Source of the DNA: Kibdelosporangium philippinense
GTDB lineage: Bacteria > Actinomycetota > Actinomycetes > Mycobacteriales > Pseudonocardiaceae
Assembly: GCF_021390435.2 (NCBI RefSeq)
Contig: NZ_JAJVCN010000001.1
Span: forward strand, 558,001-622,000
Reading direction: 5' to 3'
Length of the DNA stretch: 64,000 nucleotides
Made by a program: the position numbers and the translations under genes. The notes under the pieces were generated by a model. It was not told the origin of the DNA and made no database searches. It saw only the letters and a program-made list of their open reading frames with translations. This document shows positions 17,010 through 24,539 of the stretch, one piece after another. The first letter of the stretch is position 1, and each line of letters begins with the position of its first letter.

Positions 17010-18125
17010 GGCTTGGCGCGAGTCCGCCGCGGCCAGCAGTTCGGTGCGGGCCTCCTCGACGAATGGCTGATAGCAGGCGGCATCCTGGTTGTCCTGCGCG
17101 AAGCTGGCGAGGTCGTTGGCCAGGGCTTCGGCTGGCTCGGCGAGCTGGGTGATCGTGGTCGCCACGGACTCGTCGATCAATGTGTCGAACAATGCCGCCT
17201 GCGCGCGGACGTCCTGGCTGCGCTGCGTGGATTGCTCCTGCAGCGAGGTGCTGAGCTGGCTGGCTTCCGCGGTGATCCGGGCGGTCGCGTTGGCCGCGAT
17301 CTCGCGCAGGGTGTCCTTGGTGCGGTCGCGGTTTTCCAAGATCTGGGTGCGGGCGTCGCTGCGTGGCTGCTCGAAATCCGTCTGGGCGGCTTCCTTCCGG
17401 AAGTGCGCGCCGAGCTCGGTGGACTTGGTGCGGACGCTGCTGGCCACGGCCGTGCCGGTGCGGTTCAGTTCAGCGAGCACGTCACGTTTCGCCGACTCGA
17501 CGGTGTCCCGGATTTCTTCGGCCTGCTCGTGTGTGCGGTATCGCTCGATCTTGGCGTTGGCTATCTCGTTGACGCGTGTGGTGCGTTCGGTTGTGCCTTC
17601 GGTGGCTCGCTGCGCTTGCTCGTCGCCCGCGGTCGTGGCCAGCGTGGCTTTGTCCTCAGCGTGCCGGGTGACTGCGCCATGCTTATCTTCGATAACGCCG
17701 TCGAGGCGCAGCAGTTCGGCTTCCGCTGCCGCGTCCACCCGGGCCAGCTCGGCATCTAGGTTGCCTTGGATGGTCTCTTGGGCGGTGGACGCGTGCTGTT
17801 GAACGACCCCGAGAGCGGCTGCGTGGGCTTGTTCGACGGCCATCGCCTTGGCGTCTGTGTTCGTACGGAAACGCTGCTTCAGAGCATCCGCGCTTGCCCG
17901 GATCTGCTCGGCCTGTGCCGTGCTGTGTGCTTCGATCGCGGCCCGGCGGGCTTCGATTTCTTCAACCAGGGCAAGGAATTCGGGGGAACTCGGCGGTGCG
18001 ATCGTGACCGGGACCGGGCTCGCCATCATTCGTGACACCGCCGCGTTTCCCGCCATTGCTGCAACGCAAGCAATCCCTCGACCGGCGACGGGCTCCGCGG
18101 TCAGGGCCGGACGATCGGGCGGCAC
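17007..18125 (-). CDS. Coiled-coil protein with eCIS-toxin-like N terminus (5' half of an interrupted gene)
   Basis: These 372 residues start GTG. The N terminus contains AAMAGNAAVSRMMA, which matches the short 'AGNAAV-R-L' signature found at the start of many actinobacterial proteins encoded with extracellular contractile injection systems or bearing DUF4157. From residue 60 onward the protein is an almost unbroken charged coiled coil (for example AEQIRASADALKQRFRTNTD). No enzyme motif is visible. It ends at an amber codon beyond which the frame and the coiled coil continue, so it is most likely the first third of a protein of about 1020 residues. No sheath, tube or baseplate genes of an eCIS lie nearby. 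Confidence 0.6.
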   Translation of the reverse strand: MPPDRPALTAEPVAGRGIACVAAMAGNAAVSRMMASPVPVTIAPPSSPEFLALVEEIEARRAAIEAHSTAQAEQIRASADALKQRFRTNTDAKAMAVEQAHAAALGVVQQHASTAQETIQGNLDAELARVDAAAEAELLRLDGVIEDKHGAVTRHAEDKATLATTAGDEQAQRATEGTTERTTRVNEIANAKIERYRTHEQAEEIRDTVESAKRDVLAELNRTGTAVASSVRTKSTELGAHFRKEAAQTDFEQPRSDARTQILENRDRTKDTLREIAANATARITAEASQLSTSLQEQSTQRSQDVRAQAALFDTLIDESVATTITQLAEPAEALANDLASFAQDNQDAACYQPFVEEARTELLAAADSRQA

Positions 18126-18155
18126 ATAGCCAAACTATGGCGCGTCAGGCCATTA

Positions 18156-18788
18156 TCACCCGCCCAAACAGGCATCCGTTGGGGTCAAATGCTTCCAGAC
18201 GGCGTTTCGGACCTGCTCCTCCGACGGAACGTCGTCGGTCAGTTCGGCCAACGACGTCATTGGTACGTCAGGCAATCCGCATGCCGTGAACGAGTCGTAC
18301 ACAGTCAGGTCCGAGGTGATGTTGAGCGCGAATCCGTGACTGGTCACGCCTCTGCGGATGCGCATCCCGATCGACCCGATCTTCCGGTGGTCGGGCGTCC
18401 ACACACCGACAAGGCTCTGCCCGCCCGGTGGCGTGTCACGGCGGATCATCGTGAAACCCAGCGAATCCAACGCGGCGATAAGGACGTTTTCCAGCCACCG
18501 CACGATGTCGCCTGGGCCACGCCGGTTCAGGTCGATGATCAGGTAGCCGATCAGCTGGCCGGGCCCGTGATAGGTCGCCTGCCCGCCACGATCCACCGGG
18601 ATGACCGGGATATCACCGTGTTTCGGCAGTTCGGCGGGTGGCGTCCGGGCGCCGTAGGTGATGACCGGGGGATGGGTCAGCAGGACGAGACGGTCCTCGA
18701 TCAGGCCGTTCTGCCGCTGCTCCACCCAGGTCCGCATGTCCTCGATCGCGTCGAGGTACGGCACTTCCCCCAGATCGATCCTCTTCAC
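18156..18788 (-). CDS. lipB: Octanoyltransferase LipB
   Basis: This 210-residue LipB transfers octanoate from octanoyl-ACP to the lipoyl domains of 2-oxoacid dehydrogenases and the glycine cleavage H protein. The signature RGGQATYHGPGQLIGY is at about residues 68-82. Catalytic Lys136 is in DHRKIGSIG and the acyl-thioester Cys170 in SFTACGLPDVPM. Length is normal for the family. Its ATG lies 16 bp from the intended stop of the oppositely unrelated SDR remnant on the same strand. No lipA follows within the window, where the coiled-coil gene comes next. Confidence 0.95.
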   Translation of the reverse strand: MKRIDLGEVPYLDAIEDMRTWVEQRQNGLIEDRLVLLTHPPVITYGARTPPAELPKHGDIPVIPVDRGGQATYHGPGQLIGYLIIDLNRRGPGDIVRWLENVLIAALDSLGFTMIRRDTPPGGQSLVGVWTPDHRKIGSIGMRIRRGVTSHGFALNITSDLTVYDSFTACGLPDVPMTSLAELTDDVPSEEQVRNAVWKHLTPTDACLGG

Positions 18789-18804
18789 GTGCTCCAGGTT
18801 AGCC

Positions 18805-19519
18805 CTACCAGGGCAACGGGCCTTCGTCGTTGAAATAGCCGCCGGTCGAGACGTCGGCTTCGAGCGTCGCGAGCTTCACCGCGATCGCCGCGCCTTGGGC
18901 GGCCGTGCGGTGTCCTTGATGGTCGTTGAGGTCGGTCGCGCAGAAGCCGGGGGCAGACGGCGTTGACCAGAATGCCCGCTTTGCTCAGGTCCTTGGTGTA
19001 CTGGACAGTCAAGCTGTTGAGTGCCGTCTTCGAGACCGGGTAGGCCGCCGCGGGTGGCAGGCCGGTGTAGATCCCATCGTTCTGCTGCTGTGCCAGTGAA
19101 CCGACTCCGCTGGACATGTTGACGATCCGCGCCGCCGCCGACTTCCTGAGCAGGGGCAGCATCGCGTTCGTCACCGTGATCACGCCGAAGGAGTTGGTGT
19201 CGAAGACCTTGCGGATCAGCTCGGGCGCGACCTTGCTCGGTTCCTGGCCCCATCCACCGGTGATTCCGGCGTTGTTCACGAGCGCGTCCAACCTCCCGAA
19301 GTGTTCGTCGATCCACGCGGCCGCTTTCTCCACGGTCGTCGCGTCCGTCACGTCGAGCGCGACCGACTCGACGCCTAGGGCTTTGGCGGCTTCTTCGCGG
19401 CGCCGGTCGTCGCGGGCACCGATGATCACGGTCGCGCCCAGTGTCTTGAGCTGGGCCGCGATCTCGTAACCGATGCCCTTGTTGGCCCCGGTCACCAAAA
19501 CGATCTTGTTCTCCGTCAT
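18805..19519 (-). pseudogene. Short-chain dehydrogenase/reductase, frameshifted near the 3' end
   Basis: The N-terminal 190 residues are a standard classical SDR: TGANKGIGYEIAAQL cofactor loop, NNAGITGGW, catalytic Ser in MSSGVGSLAQ, and YPVSKTALN with the Tyr/Lys pair. After LVNAVCP the frame goes wrong. Removing one base from the G5 run at 18949-18953 restores LVNAVCPGFCATDLN and then a normal end ...GYFNDEGPLPW with stop at 18805. The uncorrected frame runs on to 18785 with arginine-rich nonsense. It may be a genuine recent pseudogene or a base-call error. When intact it would be an NADP-dependent carbonyl reductase of unknown substrate. Confidence 0.75.
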
Positions 19520-19572
19520 GTGTCCAGCTCACCACCGGTTTTCCGTAACACCATGACCGTGTCGGTGCCCGG

Positions 19573-19591
19573 CGATACCCTAGCGGTATCG
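19573..19591. promoter_or_regulatory. Palindrome upstream of the SDR gene
   Basis: The perfect 7-bp arms cgatacc/ggtatcg with a 5-base spacer lie 54 bp before the SDR start codon. It could be an operator for a repressor not encoded nearby. Function is inferred only from position and symmetry. Confidence 0.3.
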
Positions 19592-19705
19592 ATTGGTCAA
19601 TTTGCGAAACGCCGGTTTAACGCGAGCTTGAAGCCGCTTGCCGCGTTCTGGATCGATCCCTAGCGTGAGTCGTGGTTGGTCGAAAAACCCGCACGGAGGT
19701 GCACG

Positions 19706-20095
19706 ATTAACGCGCAGAAGTCTGCTTTCCTCGACAATCTGGAAACCTCGATCTCGGCGACCTCGCAATCGAAGAAACCGGCCAGGTCGATTGGCCGGAA
19801 GATGGGTGCGGTAGCGGCCGCGCTCTTCGCCGGTGCGTCGTTCTTCGCCGCGACGGCTGGGGTGGCGAACGCGGCCGCTCCCAGTGCGTCCGAAGCAAGC
19901 ATCGCGGCTGACTGTCCGGGGCCCGACATGGTCAAGTACACCCACTACAAGGGGTGTGACGGGACCACCCGGAAGTTCGTCTACATCGGCTCGTACAACC
20001 CGGTTCCGCATATCCTCTGCTACAAGTTCGACACCTACTGGTTCGCCTGTAACGCGTGGTACTACCAGGGCGTCTCGGAAGCCTGTACGCACTGA
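19706..20095 (+). CDS. Small secreted Cys-containing protein beside a SunS-like glycosyltransferase
   Basis: About 129 residues. An ideal GGAGGT site at 19695-19700 sits 5 bases before an in-frame ATT codon at 19706, so initiation at ATT is likely (INAQKSAFLDNLE...). An upstream TTG (19676) and a downstream ATG (19802) are alternatives. Residues 33-58 form a Sec signal (GAVAAALFAGASFFAATAG, ending VANAA). The mature 70 residues contain five Cys and many aromatics (KYTHYKGCDG, DTYWFACNAWYY). I do not recognise a family. The next gene 70 bp downstream is a SunS-like GT2, so this protein is a candidate glycosylation substrate, by inference only. Confidence 0.6.
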   Translation: MNAQKSAFLDNLETSISATSQSKKPARSIGRKMGAVAAALFAGASFFAATAGVANAAAPSASEASIAADCPGPDMVKYTHYKGCDGTTRKFVYIGSYNPVPHILCYKFDTYWFACNAWYYQGVSEACTH

Positions 20096-20164
20096 GCCGA
20101 TATGTCCGGTCGTGGGTGCCAGGCGTTCTGGCCCCACGGCCCGCTTTGCCGGAAAAGGAGTGTG

Positions 20165-21355
20165 ATGTCCAGTCGCTGGGTGCGCCGGGTCTATTATGAG
20201 GGCGTCATTCCGAAACATACCGGAAGTCAACCGGAAAACACGATCAGTATCGCCATTCTGGCCAAGGATGAAGAGCGCTGTATCGCGCGCTGCTTGGACA
20301 GTGTCGTGGGCCGTGGTTTCGATGTCCTGGTAGTGGACACCGGCTCGACCGACAATACTGTGGACATCGTGACCGGGTATGCCGATGTCCGGTTGCTGCA
20401 CCTGCCGTGGCCGGGCTCGTTTTCGGCGGCCCGGAATTTCGCCATCGATTCCGTGGCGCCGGGGTGGATTGTTTTCATCGACGCCGACGAATGGCTCACC
20501 GAGCGCACCGCCGACGAGCTGCCCGCCTGCCTGGAGTCCCTCGGCGATCCGTCGACGAACCTGGTGTATGCGCCCAGGATTCTGGAGGTGGACACGGGCG
20601 TCTTCGACGACAGCATCCCTCGGATCTTCCGGACCGACAGCCAGATCAGGTTCCGCGGTCCCGTCCACGAGTATCCCGTGATCACCGGAAACCCGGACAC
20701 AGCGGTCGGTCTCGTCGGCCTCGACCTCGAGTTCGGGCACGACGGCTACCGGTCCGATGTGGTGCGAGCCAAGGACAAACCCGGCCGGAACCTCGAACTG
20801 CTCGACCAGGCAAGGCAGAACGACCCGGAGAACCCGCGGTGGTACTGCTTCACGATCCGCGACGCCTTGCTGATGCTCGACCGGGATCAGATCGTCGCGC
20901 TGTGCTCGGCACTGGAACAGCTGCTGGATTCCGTTGTGCCGACCGGGGACGTGCTCGGACCTCGCCACTACTACGGTCTCGGATTGAGTTTCGCCTGCCA
21001 GGGCTTAGTCATGCACGGAGATTGGCAGACGGTACACCGCTATTGCGACCGGCTCGACGCTCTGGGCGCGCGGGAGAACCCGGATGCGCACTACTTCCGT
21101 ACGATGTCTGAAATGCTGCACGGCGTGGTGACCGAGCGCGATCTGCTACGGACCGTCAAATTGCGCAGGGATGAGGAACTCGTTGCGACCGGCAGTGCCA
21201 TCGATCCGTCCGGCAGGCATCTCGACGCGTTGATCGCCGCGCTCGTCGCGATCTTCCGTGGCGAAGAAGAAGCCGCGACCTACCGCACGATGTGCGCTCC
21301 ATGGAACGACGTGTTCTTCCAAGCCTCTGTGCTGCGGGTGCAAGCGATACGCTGA
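20165..21355 (+). CDS. Family 2 glycosyltransferase with TPR-like C terminus, SunS-like
   Basis: These 396 residues start at the ATG preceded by a strong aaaaggag site. The GT-A domain shows SIAILAKDEERCIARCL, VVDTGSTDNTVDI, FIDADEWL (DxD metal site), IRFRGPVHEYP and HDGYRSDV. The C-terminal half is helical and TPR-like (NDPENPRWYCFTIRDALL). This motif set is shared with SunS-type peptide S-glycosyltransferases of glycocin loci, although related enzymes act on other acceptors. No glycocin transporter or thioredoxin-like gene is nearby. The frame is open further upstream, but the ribosome site favours 20165. Confidence 0.75.
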   Translation: MSSRWVRRVYYEGVIPKHTGSQPENTISIAILAKDEERCIARCLDSVVGRGFDVLVVDTGSTDNTVDIVTGYADVRLLHLPWPGSFSAARNFAIDSVAPGWIVFIDADEWLTERTADELPACLESLGDPSTNLVYAPRILEVDTGVFDDSIPRIFRTDSQIRFRGPVHEYPVITGNPDTAVGLVGLDLEFGHDGYRSDVVRAKDKPGRNLELLDQARQNDPENPRWYCFTIRDALLMLDRDQIVALCSALEQLLDSVVPTGDVLGPRHYYGLGLSFACQGLVMHGDWQTVHRYCDRLDALGARENPDAHYFRTMSEMLHGVVTERDLLRTVKLRRDEELVATGSAIDPSGRHLDALIAALVAIFRGEEEAATYRTMCAPWNDVFFQASVLRVQAIR

Positions 21356-21369
21356 CGGGCATGGATTGA

Positions 21370-22260
21370 CTGGAGACGCGCGAGCTGGCCTACTTCGTCG
21401 CGGTCGCCGAGGAGTTGCACTTCAGCAGGGCGGCCGACCGGCTCAGGATCGCCCAGCCGCCGTTGTCACGTGCGATCCGTCAGCTTGAACAACGGCTTGG
21501 CGTGGAGCTGTTCGAGCGTACCAGCCGCAAGGTTTTGCTCACCGAAGCCGGTGACGTTCTGCTGCACGAAGCCGGCAAAGCCCTGGACGCGGTCGCTGCG
21601 GCGGCTCGGCGGACCCAGCGTGTCGCTGAGCCGAAGCTGGTGCTGGTCATGAAACCGGGCAGTGGCGGCGGTATGCTGCAGGACATTTTGGACAGACACG
21701 CCACCGAGCCGGACGCCCTTCCAGCGGAACTGCTGGTATGCGGAATCGGTGAGCAGGCGCAGATTCTGCGCGACGGCCGGGCCGATGTCGCCGTACTGCA
21801 CCTGCCCTATGACGACACGTCCGGGTTTGACATCGAGCAGCTACGGGTCGAAGGCGCGGTCGCGATCTTGCCTGCCGGACATCGGTACGCTGACCGGGAT
21901 CGCCTGTGGATGGCGGATCTGGAGGGTGAACTCCTGCCGCGCTGGCCCGGCATGACCGGGACCGGACCGGAGGTTCGTGATGCCGCGCAACTGATGCAGC
22001 TCATCGCCATCGGCCGGGTGATCGCCGTACTGCCCGAATCGGCGCGGATCGGCCTGCGCGGTGACCTGGTTGCTGTGTATGTTGTGGACGGTCCAATTTC
22101 GACGATCGCGGTCGGGTGGCCCGAGCGCTCGTCGTCCCGGGCCGTCGCCGCCTCCGTACGGGCGGCTATTGCTGTTGCAGAGTCAGAGATCCGCCCGCCC
22201 GTCGCAGGGGCAGCATCGGGGCGGGTTCCGTCGTCAGGAACTCCTCGACCATCCGGGTGA
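21370..22260 (+). CDS. LysR-family transcriptional regulator with CTG or damaged start
   Basis: The N-terminal helix-turn-helix is clear: ELAYFVAVAEELHFSRAADRL and QPPLSRAIRQLEQRLGV. It is followed by a short effector domain, for a total of about 296 residues. The conserved N terminus requires starting at CTG 21370, because the preceding in-frame triplets are ATG GAT TGA, which gives a stop at the third codon. Either CTG is used or the gene has lost its normal start. TTG at 21415 would cut into the first helix. The 3' end overlaps the convergent hydrolase gene by 95 bp. Target genes unknown; the upstream GT gene ends 14 bp earlier. Confidence 0.75.
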   Translation: METRELAYFVAVAEELHFSRAADRLRIAQPPLSRAIRQLEQRLGVELFERTSRKVLLTEAGDVLLHEAGKALDAVAAAARRTQRVAEPKLVLVMKPGSGGGMLQDILDRHATEPDALPAELLVCGIGEQAQILRDGRADVAVLHLPYDDTSGFDIEQLRVEGAVAILPAGHRYADRDRLWMADLEGELLPRWPGMTGTGPEVRDAAQLMQLIAIGRVIAVLPESARIGLRGDLVAVYVVDGPISTIAVGWPERSSSRAVAASVRAAIAVAESEIRPPVAGAASGRVPSSGTPRPSG

Positions 22261-22930
22261 CCCGCTCGGGGCGCTCCCAGAACAACAGGTGTGACGTCGC
22301 GGGCACGATACCCAGCTGTGCCTTGGGGATTGCTTCGTACATCTCCACGAGGTGCCTGAGGTGGACGATGTCGTCGTCGGCCGCGAGAATCAGCGTCGGG
22401 TTCGTCACGCGGGTCGGGTCGAGGGACTCGAGGGCTTCCATTTCGGCGAACTTCCTCACCACCGCAGGAAAGTGGTCGCGGCCGTCGGGTGAGACCTCGG
22501 CGTAGCGGTCGACCAGTTGCGGCGGGAATTCGGCGTCTGGGTCAGGCGTGTGGATCCAGCCGTCCGCGCTGTATGCCGTGCACACCAACACGAGCTTGCG
22601 GATCAGGTCCGGCCGCCGCACCGCCAACCCCAGCGCGACCAGGCCGCCGGAGCTGTATCCGGCCACGTGCGCGGGTTCACCCACAACCTGCTCGATGAAC
22701 GCGGCCACGTCATCGGTCAGCATCTCCGAGGTGACCGGGCCTTCGACGTCCGGCGTGTGCCCGTGGCCACGCCGGTCCAGCAGGTAGACCCTGAAACCGG
22801 TCAAGGTCAGCAGGTTCCCGTCGAAGTCACGCGAGTCGGAGAAACCGCCGTGCAGCAGCACGAGCGGTTCACCTTCGCCACGCACGTCGTACCAGGAGCG
22901 AACGCCGTTCACGGTCACGTAGTCGGCCAC
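22166..22930 (-). CDS. Alpha/beta hydrolase
   Basis: This 254-residue alpha/beta hydrolase has the oxyanion turn VLLHGGFSDSRDF, nucleophile elbow AGYSSGGLVALGLA (Ser), acid in LAADDDIVH and late His in ATSHLLFWERP, a complete triad. It probably acts on a small ester or as a C-C or epoxide hydrolase. GTG at 22930 gives the conserved start ADYVTVNGVRSWYD, with an AAGGGA site upstream. It is third in the TetR/sigma/hydrolase operon (29 bp after the sigma gene). Its last 95 bp overlap the LysR gene on the other strand. Confidence 0.85.
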   Translation of the reverse strand: MADYVTVNGVRSWYDVRGEGEPLVLLHGGFSDSRDFDGNLLTLTGFRVYLLDRRGHGHTPDVEGPVTSEMLTDDVAAFIEQVVGEPAHVAGYSSGGLVALGLAVRRPDLIRKLVLVCTAYSADGWIHTPDPDAEFPPQLVDRYAEVSPDGRDHFPAVVRKFAEMEALESLDPTRVTNPTLILAADDDIVHLRHLVEMYEAIPKAQLGIVPATSHLLFWERPERVTRMVEEFLTTEPAPMLPLRRAGGSLTLQQQ

Positions 22931-22958
22931 AGGAGTCCCTTCGTCAGAGTTGTACAAC

Positions 22959-23882
22959 CTAGGACGACTGGGCGTCGGAAAACTCATCGACCGGCAGCCC
23001 GAAAAGCGGAAAAAGGTGCCCGGCCTGCAGGTATGTCGTGGTGTTCGTGATCAGCCCGCCGGAGACCTCGAAGACCTGCAGCGAGAACGGCTTGCCTTCG
23101 AGGTACTGGCCGTACACGGGCGCGCCGTTGGCGAATCCGGCCGGTGCGAACGTGGAAATCTGGCAGATCGCCTCCGATCCGGCACCGCGCAGAGCCGCCA
23201 TGAGCTCGTCGCGGCCACGCATCCACCAGGTGAACGGCGGCATGGTCGACGTTGCGTCCTCGTGCAGCAACGTCACAAGCGTGTCCAGGTCGTAGCGCGT
23301 GAAGGCCTGCATGTACCGCTCGATCAGCTGCTGCTGGTCCTCGTCGAGCGGCTTCGCGGACGGCCGCGTCGCCATCGTTGCACGTGCCCGCTGCAGCGCG
23401 CTGTTCACCGAAGCAACGCTGGTGTCGAGCAGTTCGGCGACCTCGTCTGCCTTCCACACCAACACTTCGCGCAGGATCAACACCGCGCGTTGCTTGGGTG
23501 GCAGGTATTGCAGCGCGGCGACGAACGCCAGCCGGATGGTTTCCCGCTCGGCCACGACATTGGCTGGATCGAGCACGCGGGCGTCCGGAATCGGCTGTAT
23601 CCAAGAACTTTCCGGCAGGGGTGCGGGGAATTCCGTGCCCGCGCGGGAGGGTTCGGCGACGTCCATCGCGATCACCCTGCGCTGGGCGCTGCGCAGCATG
23701 TCGAGGCAGACGTTCGTGGCGATCGCGTACAGCCAGGATTTCAGCTGGCCTTGGCGCTGGTCCTGCTTGCGCCACGCGCGCAGGAACGTTTCTTGCACCG
23801 CGTCTTCGGCTTCCGTTGCCGCGCCGAGCATCCGGTAGCAGTAACCGGTCAGTCCGATCCGGTACTGCTCGAGATCGTTCAT
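22959..23882 (-). CDS. ECF sigma factor with SnoaL-like C-terminal domain
   Basis: This 307-residue ECF-type sigma factor has sigma region 2 at residues 1-75 (EAEDAVQETFLRAWRKQ, LKSWLYAIATNVCLDML), region 4 at about 125-185 (YLPPKQRAVLILREVLVWKADEV split by LLDTSVASVNSALQRAR), then a SnoaL-like domain (RYMQAFTRYDLDTLVTLLHED). It matches the TIGR02960-type group, in which the C-terminal domain replaces a separate anti-sigma factor. Its ATG overlaps the TetR stop codon (ATGA), so the two are translationally coupled. A second sigma factor of the same build lies at 37962-38897. Confidence 0.9.
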   Translation of the reverse strand: MNDLEQYRIGLTGYCYRMLGAATEAEDAVQETFLRAWRKQDQRQGQLKSWLYAIATNVCLDMLRSAQRRVIAMDVAEPSRAGTEFPAPLPESSWIQPIPDARVLDPANVVAERETIRLAFVAALQYLPPKQRAVLILREVLVWKADEVAELLDTSVASVNSALQRARATMATRPSAKPLDEDQQQLIERYMQAFTRYDLDTLVTLLHEDATSTMPPFTWWMRGRDELMAALRGAGSEAICQISTFAPAGFANGAPVYGQYLEGKPFSLQVFEVSGGLITNTTTYLQAGHLFPLFGLPVDEFSDAQSS

Positions 23883-24463
23883 CGCTCGATGGTGCCATGT
23901 CCAGCGAACATGACGTCGGCGACCGTGCGGAACACCTCCGCCGGGTCCTGTTCACCGATGGTCTTGTCCAAGTTGCCTGCCAGTGCGAGCGTGGCGAAAC
24001 CGTGCGCGGCCGACCATGCGGCAAGCTGTGTGGCACGGGCGTTCTGGTCACCGCCCATCGCTTCGATGGTGCCACGCAACAGTTTGGCGGTCTGTTCTCG
24101 CGCGGCGAGCAGCTCGGGCGCGTGGCGGTGGTAGAGATCCGGGCGGTACATCACCTCGAAGTGGCCGGGATGATCCAGTGCGAAGCGCACGTATCGTACG
24201 CCGAGATCCTTCAACCGGTCGCGGTCGCCTTCGGCGGCCTGCGCTAGCGATTCGGCCAGCAGCTCGTTACCCTCCACCGCGATCGCCGTCAGCAACCCGG
24301 CCTTGTCCTTGAAGTGGTGCGCGGGAGCGGCGTGCGACACGCCTGCCCGGCGGGCGAGGTCCCGGAGGCTGATCGCACTGGGGCCGTCGGTCGCGATGAC
24401 TTCGAGCGCGGCGTCGAGCACAGCCCGGCGCAGGTCGCCGTGGTGATAGGGCATGCGGGTCAC
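23879..24463 (-). CDS. TetR/AcrR-family repressor
   Basis: This 194-residue regulator has the HTH at residues 10-55 (VLDAALEVIATDGPSAISLRDLARRAGVSHAAPAHHFKDK read in parts: ISLRDLARRAGVSHAAPAHH). The C-terminal domain is of the WHG type (RYVRFALDHPGHFEVMY). It is divergent from the SCO6745-family gene, and a perfect 9-1-9 palindrome lies between them, the likely operator for both promoters. Downstream it overlaps the sigma-factor gene by 4 bp. ATG 24463 or ATG 24454 may be the start. The ligand is unknown. Confidence 0.88.
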   Translation of the reverse strand: MTRMPYHHGDLRRAVLDAALEVIATDGPSAISLRDLARRAGVSHAAPAHHFKDKAGLLTAIAVEGNELLAESLAQAAEGDRDRLKDLGVRYVRFALDHPGHFEVMYRPDLYHRHAPELLAAREQTAKLLRGTIEAMGGDQNARATQLAAWSAAHGFATLALAGNLDKTIGEQDPAEVFRTVADVMFAGHGTIER

Positions 24464-24473
24464 GATACTCCCA

Positions 24474-24492
24474 ATCTTGTCATTGACAAGAT
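24474..24492. promoter_or_regulatory. TetR operator
   Basis: The sequence atcttgtcattgacaagat is a perfect inverted repeat with 9-bp arms around one central base. It lies 11 bp from the TetR start codon and overlaps the -35 box of the divergent gene, as expected for an autoregulated repressor that also controls its neighbour. Confidence 0.75.
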
Positions 24493-24512
24493 GCGGCGTG
24501 TGCTCCTATCGT
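24484..24512 (+). promoter_or_regulatory. Sigma-70-type promoter of the SCO6745-family gene
   Basis: A consensus TTGACA at 24484-24489, a 17-base spacer and TATCGT at 24507-24512 lie just before a GGAGG ribosome site and the ATG at 24540. The -35 box is inside the TetR palindrome. Confidence 0.6.
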
Positions 24513-24539
24513 GGCAGGAAATAGATAGTGGAGGTTTCC

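Noticed and set aside
19580-20968. Minus-strand frame of 462 codons across the small secreted protein and the glycosyltransferase
   Set aside because: The plus-strand frames have clear families and ribosome sites, and this frame is an antisense shadow.
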